Assembly: GCA_949361645.1 (NCBI GenBank)
Contig: OX442435.1
Location: forward strand, 4,822,220-4,886,219
DNA length: 64,000 nucleotides
Origin: Spongilla lacustris
Lineage: Eukaryota > Porifera > Demospongiae > Spongillida > Spongillidae
Direction: 5' to 3'
This document shows, in pieces, positions 45,292 to 55,601 of the stretch. The notes beneath the pieces are model-generated. The model saw only the letters and a program-made list of their open reading frames with translations, was not told the DNA's origin and searched no databases. Position 1 is the first letter of the stretch. Every line of letters begins with the position of its first letter. The position numbers and the translations under genes are program-made.

Positions 45292-47474
45292 AAGCCACGC
45301 ATTAATGTAAAGAATAGAAAGGTTTTTATGATACCACACTAATGTGTATGTATAGATCTACATGACATTTGTATCAGTACAGGTATGCTTGTGACCTCTC
45401 AGTCACGTAGATCAACTGATGCCCAAACACTTATTGTATCATTTACTCAGTCGAATTCGAACGTACCTATTGGGTTTGGTAGCTTTCCAAGCCTATTACC
45501 CCTGCGGTAACATTTTTTCCAGCAGCAAGTTTGGCTGTCGGTCGCGCGTTCTTGGAATCGCTTTCTTTACGCAGAAGGAGAAGCGATGGAATCCTTCACG
45601 GCCAATGAATTTTCGTTGTGTCGTTGCCTCTTTAAACTTTAGTTTACGCTCAGGTTCCGGTGATGCCCTCACCAGTTAGTTCTGGCTCGGGGTTCCGATG
45701 ATATTTAGAAAATAGTGCTGCACTGGTGCTACGTGCCACAATCACTAGGTTAATTACAACTAATAGGTGCAGTGCCCAGACCGTACACATTGTATCCAGC
45801 TACTGGAGCAAAATATATATATGACCAAGTTGTAATATTTGATCGTTTTGAGTCCTGTCAAATACAGGATGCTTAAATGTACGTCATTTCCTAACACAGC
45901 CACCGATATATCCAATGTAGCGTCCATACATTTTGACCACTGAAGCGAGAATGCCAATGAATTCTGAAGCTATTGGTGTCATTACTTATTAAAAGTGTTA
46001 CTATCGATATCTATATCTCGAGTTAAGCGTGGTCATGAGAAATTCGGTGGGACTGGGTACGTCCACAATCACGCGGTTTTATGACATCAAACACGAAACT
46101 GCTTGTTTTTGACTGCTTGTTCGATAATGACAAAGAGCTAAGCGATCCGATTGATAGGAGTCCCGTTATAATAATTATAAGTGGGTCCCGTTTTTTTTAA
46201 TGACTTCATAATCGGGGTGACATCATATCCTATATTATAATATATGAGAGTTACTTTTACGTAGTCGTAGGTCTATACTATTGTGCTAGATGTGTACTTC
46301 TTCCTTCGCGCGCAGATTTAACGTTACGTGCAATGATCATGATTTCCAAGTACCTAGTTAAGGCCAGTTCAGGCAATGCTAGATGTTAAACGTGCGTGCA
46401 TGTGAGTTAGATACTTGAACTGAGAAATGTTTACCATGCTAAAAATAGCCATAGTATATACTAGTACTGCGGCTGTAAAAATGATTATATCAAAGTTGTA
46501 ATGAGTTTTGCAAGGGTAGCCATGTTTGACGAACCATAAACTTATAAAAGTATTTAAATAATAAACCTACATGTATATATTGCCCATGCAAAACATCCGT
46601 GGAGAGTTGGTTACTGCAACTAGGTGAGGTCTATCTTTACTGAGCCTCTTCACCTGCATGCTCCTGTACATGTGCTGCAGAGTCCTTTGCGCGTACCCAA
46701 AAATTACGTCAAAAATTGTGACTGGTTTTTGGGAAGGTTACGAGAGATAGGTCTTGTTGAAAATGTTGTTCTCGATAGTTTAAGGACGATAAAACTTCAA
46801 ATTTGCCCCGATCGTAGAGGTTTAATTTGTACGCTCTTTCACATAGTGTTATGTATATAACCAAGCGCAATACGAATGTTAAGGTGTACTACTTTCTAAT
46901 TAGAGTATACAATAAACGTTGCCATATTTTTTCTTCCCATGATTGTACCTTCTTGAAAACGTCAAAAAAGGTTGTAGACATGCCTTTGCTATGTACCATG
47001 AAACTTTCAGGACGATCTAACGATGCGCAAAGGTCCGTTTCCAGCACGCCATTGAATATGTAACAACTATGGTATTACATGTCACATTAAGCTAGAATTT
47101 GGTTTTCTTAGTGTGTAACCAATCCTCTGTTAGAAGATGTGGTTGCTTTATTTAAAACACTGTTTTGTGTGAAATTATTTAATCTATTTTACCTTCCGGT
47201 AATATAATCATGCCTGTTTTTGATGACATTTTATCCGCACCACCTTTTAAACAACTTGCATCGTTTCATTGATCTATTGGTGTAATAATATGCAATTTTT
47301 AGAATTTTTGGACTGTGCTCAATATTTTATTTTTTGCTGGAGGTTACGTTAGTGAATAGGGGGACATCATTGCGTGTGCATGCCAACGTAATGGTGTTAA
47401 GTACTAGAGTCTAGTTGGGAATACATGCAGAGGCTGATTTTGCTAGACTTCTAACATCAGTAGCTTTATGAATC
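45292..47474. other. No gene recognised
   Basis: About 2.2 kb with short open frames only (for example + 45419-45676, + 46624-46857), none with motifs I recognise. Confidence 0.4.
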
Positions 47475-48540
47475 ATGATTAGTCATGATATAATCAATTC
47501 CTTTTCTCTTGAATTTAGATGCAATGTTAATCCTCTAGATAGTATATCAACTGATATTAGAGGTGCTTTTAAAAAGAATGATAAAGAACACAACATAGAA
47601 AGCAGCACATTTGGTAGTGACTGTAGGGTTGGTAATTTCATATATGGTCTAACAAAGATGCGATAAAAGCAAGGCAAGGGTGATCTTGCAGGATTCAAGC
47701 ATTTTCTTCACCAAGAAAATATAAAGCCTGGTGTGATTGTACGATATGTATAGGTAATAGATTTCATGTTCTGTTGGAATATTTTTCCAATTGAAAGATA
47801 AATTATTAAATTACCTGCAAAATATGTGCCTCAATAATATCACTCTGAGAACATCTCTTTTAAAGGACTTACAATATAACGGCATACGTATATTCAGCTT
47901 AGAGTATTTGGATTAATTGGACCTTGGATGAAGATATTTTATTGCAATAATGAAGGTAAAAGTTATTTAGAAGTGGTTTCCATCCTTAAGGAAAGTGTCA
48001 ATAGATTGCAATACCTTGTAAATATGTTTAACCACATCTGAGGATTTGTTTGCAGAGAAATTGAATAAGAATGATGAAACTCTGAAGTGCTTGCAGAGTG
48101 AGATTCCACCTCTTGAAAAGGAGCAATTCAACATCTTAATGACTATGGCATTACAATGTGTTCTTGATGTTCTGCAAAGACAGCTTCAGTCGTATCTAAC
48201 TGGTGCATTATCGAACCCTTCTCAAGAAATCTATCCAGAAGTCAAGGTGCTCCAATCCACAACATGCATTCAGAGCAAACCCTTGCTCTAACTGACCATC
48301 AAATATGACGTGCGAGAAATGGTTTTGACTATGTTTATCCTTTTCTTCTAACCACTGTTAGAGTTCTGTTTCTTTTAGATTTTACTTAGTCAAGAAAAAC
48401 TGATCTCATTTGCAATAGGGAGAGCTAGATATGCTCGACAGGAGCAGAAAGCTATAGTAATGATAATCTAAGGTTAGAAATAGAACATGCAAGGCTTATG
48501 CATAAGCAACAGAAGCGTGATAAAACATCATAGCCTGAAA
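47475..48540 (+). pseudogene. Decayed copy of an uncharacterised repeat-associated protein gene
   Basis: Consecutive fragments read in one direction with several frame changes: GKGDLAGFKHFLHQENIKPG (about 47675-47735), GLIGPWMKIFYCNNEG (about 47910-47960), FAEKLNKNDETLKCLQ then LDVLQRQLQSYLTGALSNPS (48046-48230), ALTDHQI (about 48287), and SQEKLISFAIGRARYARQEQ (about 48388-48450). I recall similar uncharacterised proteins that are multicopy in transposon-rich animal genomes, but I cannot name the family or a function. Possible splice sites exist before 47519 and 48053. It cannot make a full protein as it stands. Confidence 0.45.
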
Positions 48541-49306
48541 AGAACTTTAGAGATGTAATGTTTAAAAAATGTAATGTAAATGAAACTTTTCCTGACCTTG
48601 AGCCTGGGATAGCAGAAGTAGTGAACATTAGATAAAGTTTTAGCTGATATTGTGCATGCATGATGACCTAGTTATACATTGTTATTATAGAGTGTAGCGG
48701 AAATTCCAGAAAGTATTTATTTTCATTTCACAAATGTGTATTCTGTGTATAAGTCTATAATTTAATGTTCTGATTTGAAAGTTTCGAATTCAAATGTTAA
48801 AAGACTATAAAGATATGATAATTTGAAGATCGGCGTCATATGCATAGCGATCACAGTTTTTCTGATTTTACCGCATTGGTCGCTATACATTCACTTTTCG
48901 GTACTTAACGATCCGTTTCTCCAGTTACGAAAAAGCTACAGAGAACATAAAAGCAGTTTTGTAAACCATAAAATATGCTCTTTACACTGGTTCATGTAGT
49001 TACGCGTGAACGTAAGTTTGAATTTTTTTTGTCAAGTACATGTACCTACCTTAACTTTATAGCAAATCTTCCACCCTTATAAGTATCCACCAAAAAAGAA
49101 GCGATCATAGTCTCATCCTTAGCTTTGCAGGTAAGTTCACGACTTCATCCTACGGTGCCACATCTCCTATATCCGCTACTACGTGTATAATGAAGACAGC
49201 ATTTGACCCCACCAATCATGAATAATGCTCACTACGCGCAACATACATGTATGGAATCCATCACTGAGTTGTCTACAGGCCGCGCCGTTGAAGGGTATGT
49301 GGGGAC

Positions 49307-49411
49307 TGTGACGCAATAATTGATCGGGGTAAAAAGTGATCCGGCCGGATCACTTTTCGTTGCATTATTGCAAAAGTGATCCGCCTCTGCAAAAAGTGAT
49401 CCGGGTACAAA
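49307..49411. repeat. GATCC palindrome cluster, possible Ginger-like terminus
   Basis: TGTGACG at 49307 is followed by AAAAAGTGATCCGGCCGGAT (a perfect palindrome core) and two more AAAAGTGATCC copies. The layout resembles the left end at 32048. No matching right end was found in the window. Confidence 0.4.
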
Positions 49412-49797
49412 TTCTGTTCGATACCAGTTTGTTTACATCATTACACTATTGCATACATGCAATTCTTTGCAATAAGCACTTCTGCATGTGGCCATTCCAA
49501 ATGTGATTCAGTTTCATCCTCTACTGTTACTCATTTTGCACATGAATAGCTATATATGGACACAGACTCTGTTCCAACATACAACATTCCTAAGTTAAAA
49601 ACTACTACAATAACCTATCTTCCGCTATAACACAGATGGAGCTGTTAATGAACCCTTTGCATGAAATTCGAAAGATCGGAAGTACGATAAACGTCACGTC
49701 TGGAGTAAAAACCACAGCGGTTGCCTAGAGACATTGTGTCACGTCCGCGGACCTTTGAGTAATAAAATGGCAACGCTCGGAGTCTGCTCAGACATTG

Positions 49798-52792
49798 CAG
49801 TAGCAGATCCAGGGAGGGGCTAGGGGGGGCTATAGCCCCCCCACCCCCTCCCCCCCCCCCTCAAATTAAAAATTCATACCCGCATGGGTGCTTTAAGTGA
49901 TAATACTATTAGTACAGCTGTTCACCAAGTTGTTAATTACGTGCACGTGCGTGTGTTTCATCGATGGCAGAGAGCATGGCAGGGCCATCTAAAAAGGCTA
50001 AATTCAAAATATACAGAGGGTCCGAGTCTCTATTCGACCACTTTTCGCGATTGGGCACGTCGCAATCGGCGTCTGTCAGTGTCGTTAGCAATGAATCATC
50101 CGTGTCGGCCGTGGTCCTGGATGACACATTATTGGAGGGTTCCTTTGAGGTTGCTGGGAATCCAGGCTCCCTGGATGACCATTTTGATGAGGCAGTCGGA
50201 ATATCAGAAGTTGTGGTAGGTCATCAGGCCCCTTTGCGACTGCCAATGGTTGGACCACGGGACACGCCTGACTGTGGTTTGTTGAAGCTGCGTATTCATG
50301 ATGGCTCTGCGACTGATGAGGAAAAATATCGAATTGTGTCGCATTTATATCAACCAGAGAACGTCGTATTTCCTGCATCACAAGAAGGTAAGCAAATGAG
50401 GTCATTCCAAAGCTCTTGGTTCCTGAAGTACCCTTGGCTGACATATAGCAGGATGGAAAACGATGGCTATTGTGCGTATTGCTTTGTGTTTGCATTTGAC
50501 AATTCTAGCCTCGGAGTGTTGGTAAGATCACCAATGGTGAGGTTTAAAAAGGCTCTTGAGACTCTCCAATTGCATGACATTGCACAATACCACCGAGATG
50601 CCAGTGTAAAAGCTGTAGCACTTATTGATGTGATGGAAGGAAAGCATGTGAGTATTGCTAATTCCCTGAATGAAACATACTCCATACAGGTGCAACGAAA
50701 TAGGAAGGTACTAAAATCTATTATGGACACTGTGCAGTTCTGTGGTCAACAGGGAATAGCACTACGGGGACACAGAGATGATTCGATGCACCTGGATGAC
50801 CAATGTAACAACCCAGGAAACTTTCAGGCCCTATTACAATTCCGCTGCAATGCTGGAGACAATGATCTTTCATTGCATTTTAAGGAGTGCGCCAGAAATT
50901 CTACGTACCGCTCTAAGACAATACAAAATGACATCCTCAATGTATTTGGAGACATGATTAAGGAGACCATTATAGCAGAGGTTAAAGCAGGAAAACACTA
51001 CGCCATAATTGCAGACGAAGTCCAGGATGCTGCATCTATTGAGCAAATATCAGTGGTTTTGCGTTACGTGCACAAACTGAAAGATGACTGTCGCTATACG
51101 ATAAAAGAATGTTTTGTTGCATTCAAAGAGTTGCATAGAATAATGACTGGTGCTGCAATAGCAGAATCACTTCTAGATGAGCTCAGAGAACTGGGTCTAA
51201 ATTTGGATCATTTGCGGGGACAGGGGTATGATGGAAGTGGAGCTATGGCAGGCAGTGTTCAGGGTGCAAGCAGTATCATCCTTCAAAGACATCCACTTGC
51301 TAGTTCATGTTCTGATGTGCTGGTAAGGAACATGATGGGCAGTGTCAGTGAGGTGCATAAGTTTTTTGAGCACGGCAAACGTCAAGATAAGCTGACTGAG
51401 GTGATTGAAGCAACAATGCCTGATACCAAGAAGGTGAAAATTAAATCCTTGTGCAGAACGCGTTGGATTGAGCGTCACAATGCCTTAGAGGTGTTTGTTG
51501 ACTTATATCCTGCAATCATACAGTCTCTTCGAGATATATCGATGATGGAAGATTCAGTGAAGTGGAATAGAGAAACAATTCAAAGTGCAACTGGTTTACT
51601 TGGGTGTATTGAAAAGTTTTCCTTTGTAATTTCTTTAGTGGTTGTTTTCAATACTTTGTGCTATATCAAAGGACTGACTGTTTTGTTACAACGGCTAGAG
51701 TCATTGGATATTGTTAAAGGCATTCAGATGGTGGCTGAAGTGAAAGAATTGCTAAATGATGTAAAGGAAAACATTGTTGAAAGATACCAAATATGGCATG
51801 AACAAGCTGTGAGACTGGTGCAGCAATCTGATTGTGAAGAGCCATCAATACCACGAAGATGCAAAACACAAACACTACGTAGTAATGTTGAAGCTGATGT
51901 TCCTGAGGTGTACTATCGAAGAACTCTCGCAATCCCTTTTCTCGACCACCTTCTTAATGAGCTAGGTGAAAGGTTTACAAGTCATGCAAATATAGCTGCT
52001 CTTGGATTGTGCCTCGTACCCAAAGTTTTGATAGAAAAAAATGACTGGAATATTCATGTTCAAAGCTTTGCTAAGATGTACGAAAGTGATTTGCCAGCAC
52101 CACTTTTGTTGGATGCTGAACTTCATGCATGGAAGATGAAATTCTGTAAATGGAAGCCAGAGGACCTTCCAACTACCCCTTTAGCAGCATTGAATCAGTG
52201 TGACAATAGAGCTTACCCAAACACCTTCACGCTACTTCAGTTGTTGTGTACTATCCCGGTGACATCATGCATGTGAAGCAGAACGCTCGTTTTCTGCTCT
52301 GCGTAGAATTAAAACGTTTCTCCGCATCACTATGGGAGAGGAGAGGTTAAATAGTCTTGCACTATTGCACATCCATCGGGAAATTCCTATTAATCTGGAT
52401 GAAGCACTAACAAAATTCGCACAAAGGCACAATAGAAAAGTACAATTGATTTAATTACCGCGAATAACGTTTAGATTGTATTTTGCTATCATTGTCATAT
52501 TTTCTAAATGAATGAACGGTGGTGCGGCGCATGGAGAATACAAAAGCTGGATCTGTAATTATACTTTCATTGCAGTTTTTGCGTAGTTTTAGAGGGTTTT
52601 CCAACGCAAAAAGCGCTGGATTCTGGGGCGGAGCCCCAGACCCCAATGGGGGAGCTTACAGCGCTCCCCCATACCCCCTAGCTGGGCGGGAGGGGTGACC
52701 CCCTCCCGCACCCTCCCCGGGACGGCTCCGTCTACAGTTAGCCCCTCCCCTTTTCAGCCCCCCCCCAACTGTCCATGCTGGATCCGCTACTG
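49798..52792 (+). mobile_element. hAT-type DNA transposon, ~3.0 kb, 5-bp TSD
   Basis: 15-bp termini CAGTAGCAGATCCAG and, inverted, CAGTAGCGGATCCAG. Flanked by CATTG (49793-49797 and 52793-52797). The opposite arm of the host palindrome has exactly five bases at the matching position, so the empty site confirms a 5-bp duplication. GC-rich subterminal DNA (52590-52760) is shared with the MITE at 4972. It encodes one transposase. Confidence 0.9.
49964..52455 (+). CDS. hAT-family transposase, late frameshift
   Basis: 770 codons open from ATG 49964 to TGA at 52274. Residues ~150-175 form a TTF-type zinc finger (WFLKYPWLTYSR ... YCAYCFVF, Cys170 and Cys173). Residues ~220-440 match the RNase H-like transposase core of the ZMYM/DUF4371 type, with likely catalytic Asp351 (IIADEVQD) and Asp423 (GYDGSGAMAG). 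The C-terminal hAT dimerisation region starts normally, but four extra bases at about 52270-52274 end the frame. The expected continuation (ERSFSALRRIKTFLRI, GEERLNSLALLHIHREI) reads in another frame to the stop at about 52455. About 60 residues are lost, so activity is doubtful. It would otherwise excise and reinsert this element and its MITEs. Confidence 0.88.
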
Positions 52793-53362
52793 CATTGATC
52801 CTTCGGCCGATCCAGTTCCTGATCAAACTATGCTGCCAACAGTAAGTTTGACCGATTCTGACATACCCAGAGCCTTTTTAAAGCCATCCAATTAAAAAGT
52901 CTCCGGGTATGTCAGACTCGGTCAAGCTTAGTGTTGGCAGCAGAGTTTGATCAGGAACTGGATCGGCCGAAGGATCGCCGTCTGAGCGGGAAGGAATGAC
53001 GACGAGCGTTGCCATTTTATTACGCAAAGGTCCGCGGACGTGACACAATGTCTCTAGGCAACCGCTGTGGTTTTTACTCCAGACGTTACGTTTATCGTAT
53101 ACTTCCGATCTTTCATGCAAGGGTCCATTGGCGTACACGTGACCCCGTTTCCAATCCCTGTCTAAATAATCTATGCTATAGCATGGGTGGCATGCTACTG
53201 GCGACAATATTCCTCTTTCTACCCTCGGTCGCCTTGTGCAACTGTCCGCAGCAGAAAAGATTGGGTGAGTTAATTGTGTCATTAAGCGGGATGACGGTTA
53301 CATTCGCGCATTTAGCTACGAAGTGTGACGGTTTAATTAGAACGTACATGTGCACGCGAATG

Positions 53363-53642
53363 CAGTGGCGTATCCAAGATTTCAGCGAGGGGGGTGCTTA
53401 AAGTCGTGAGGTCCGATACGAAAAGTGGGGGGGGGGGGGGGGGGGGGGGGCAGTTCGCTTCAGGTCCGATACGAAAATTGGGGGTGGGGCGGTGCAGTTA
53501 GCTTCTGGTCCGATACGAAAATTAAGTGGGGGCCTTTGTTTGGCGCACAGCAAATACGTTATCGTTCATGATTAATGGTTATACAATTTTGATAGAGGGG
53601 GGTGCTCAAGCACCCGAAGCACCCTCTCTAGATACGCCACTG
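53363..53642. mobile_element. 280-bp hAT-like MITE, 5-bp TSD
   Basis: Ends CAGTGGCGTATCCA and, inverted, CAGTGGCGTATCTA, bordered by GAATG on both sides (53358-53362 and 53643-53647). Inside are three copies of 'ggtccgatacgaaaa' with G-rich linkers, including a ~23-base poly-G run. Confidence 0.85.
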
Positions 53643-53984
53643 GAATGTGTATGATTTTGTACCAAGCAAAAAATTAGCACACATCTAGTACACCACTGTA
53701 CATCTACGTGCACCGATCGCTATACTGATGTTCATCGTAGGTTACTTGCATGCAAAGTCGCATTGTCATCTGATAATGGTGAACATGCAATGAATACATT
53801 ATCGCCCGCATTCGTTTGATACTGTCTATGGTTCAATAGCATTGACAGGTGGAATCTCACCCTCTTGTTTGGGGTGGAAGCCATGACTCTTCAAAGGCGT
53901 TTCTTCACTCACTACCAACCGCAATCCAGATCGACCCGGATTGAGGGTGCTAATTAGCATTCATAGAACTGATCGATGCAGTTA

Positions 53985-55437
53985 AGGGCTAGAAGTTTTA
54001 TTCACTTTGGAGTTTGGAGGAAACCCGCACATTTGGTGGGGGCTGGGTAGGGGGGGGGGGGGGGTGGGAGGGGGGCAGATGTGCAACGACAGCCACTGAC
54101 GACAGCTCGATGGAGTTGTACGCAACAAGTTAATCTATCAGCGGATAGCTACTGCACTGCGTGTACGATCGTATACGTGGAAGGAAGCAGTGCGTCCTGA
54201 AGATGAAAAACCTACATGTAGTGCAGAAATACAAAAAAGTTATAAGCGTGCATGATCCATACAATTAATACGAGACGTAAACGCGCACAGGTACTAGGTT
54301 AAGGACTCGAATGGAGGTACTAATGATATACATGTAACAGGACAAGGCATGTATGCCGCTAAGCAAATGTATGCCTTTCCCAGCGGGTTTAATATGGACT
54401 CTAGACAGCGGCCATTATTTATCAGTATCGGCACGCCCTAACTGCATGCATCGATTCGGTTTGGTCGATGAATGCTAATTAGCTAAAGTATCCCTACCCC
54501 TATATCAACCTACCCTCATATCAACCTTGGGAAAATATGCCCTATTCATAGCTATGTTATAGGCTAGGGTTTTGTCTTTCTAGCGATCGCCTCAGCCAAC
54601 CGCTAATAAGATTTGATTCGTGATAGTATCCTTTCACAAAGTGAATCTCTTAGCGGTGCGTTCTCTAGGAGCACAAAACCCTAGCCTAATATCACTATGA
54701 ATAGGGCATATTTGCCCATTATTTACATTACCGTCATATGAGGGTAGGGGCACTGTACTGTGGACGCAACCTCAATCCGGATCGATCTGGATCGATCAGG
54801 CTTGCGGTTTGTAGTGAAGATTACTTAAAGGCGTTTCTTCACTACCATGTACCAACCGCAATCCAGATCGATCCGGATTGAGGGTGCGTCAATTACTAGC
54901 TAATTAGCATTCATCGACCAAACTGAATCGATGCAGTTAGGGCGTGCCGTTACTGATAAATTAATGGCCGCTGTCTCAAGTCCACATAAAACCCGCTGTG
55001 AAATGCATACGATTGCTTAGCGGCGTACATGGAGCTACGCAAAAGTCACCTTAGGAAAAAAGGGACACGTGGCCTTGTCCTGTTACATGTATACCATTAC
55101 TACCTCCATTTGAGTCCTTAACCTAGAACTAGAACGGTACCTGTGCGCGTTTAAGACTCGTATAATTGTATGGATCATGCATGCTTATATCCTTTTTGTA
55201 TTTATGCACTAGGTTTCTCACCTTCAGGACGCACTGCTAAGTGCTTCCACGTACGATCGTACACGCAGTGCAGTACGTAGCTATCTGCCAATGGATTAAC
55301 TTGTTGCGTACAACTCCATCGAGCTGTCGTTGCAAATCTGCTCCCCCCCCCCCCCCCCCCCCCCCACCCAGAACCCCACCAAATGTGTGAGTTTCCTCCA
55401 AACTCCAAAGTGAATTAAAATAGCAGCCATTTTATAT
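53985..55437. mobile_element. Large nested palindrome (foldback element)
   Basis: Inverted arms of roughly 500 bp: 'ttcactttggagtttggagg' at 54000 pairs with 'cctccaaactccaaagtgaa' near 55396-55415. Matching blocks run inward ('caacaagttaatc', 'gtgtacgatcgta', 'taggttaaggactc', 'cagttagggcgtgcc'). A second, smaller palindrome sits at the centre (about 54525-54725, 'ctattcatagctatgttata'). 'caaccgcaatccagatcga' occurs directly at 53918 and 54848 and inverted near 54780. Long G and C runs mark mirrored positions (54051-54075 and 55343-55365). No coding content. Confidence 0.8.
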
Positions 55438-55601
55438 CATGGTTACGCCATACAGTAGCAGCTTGCACATCCGCACTTTTCACACCTCGCACATCAGCAA
55501 AAATAATTACATTCAAAATAATAATAATAAATAAATAAATACATTGATGGCGGTGCGTTAAGCGGCTCCGGTATTACAGCTCTCGTCCTACATTCATCAC
55601 C

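Larger units (their letters stand above)
49653..53125. mobile_element. Palindromic MITE split by the hAT insertion
   Basis: The left arm (49653-49797, continuing at 52798-52873) and the right arm (52900-53125) are inverted copies sharing 'gcggttgcctagagacattg', 'gtccgcggacctttg', 'aataaaatggcaacgctcg' and 'gatcggccgaaggatc' blocks. Without the hAT and one CATTG copy the element is ~470 bp. Its outer limits are approximate. Confidence 0.78.

Noticed and set aside
45419..45679. Open frame after the second foldback
   Set aside because: No recognisable domain, no splice context and ordinary length for chance in this composition.
54525..54725. Structured RNA gene
   Set aside because: The strong inverted repeat is explained by the nested palindrome; no promoter or conserved RNA signature is visible.
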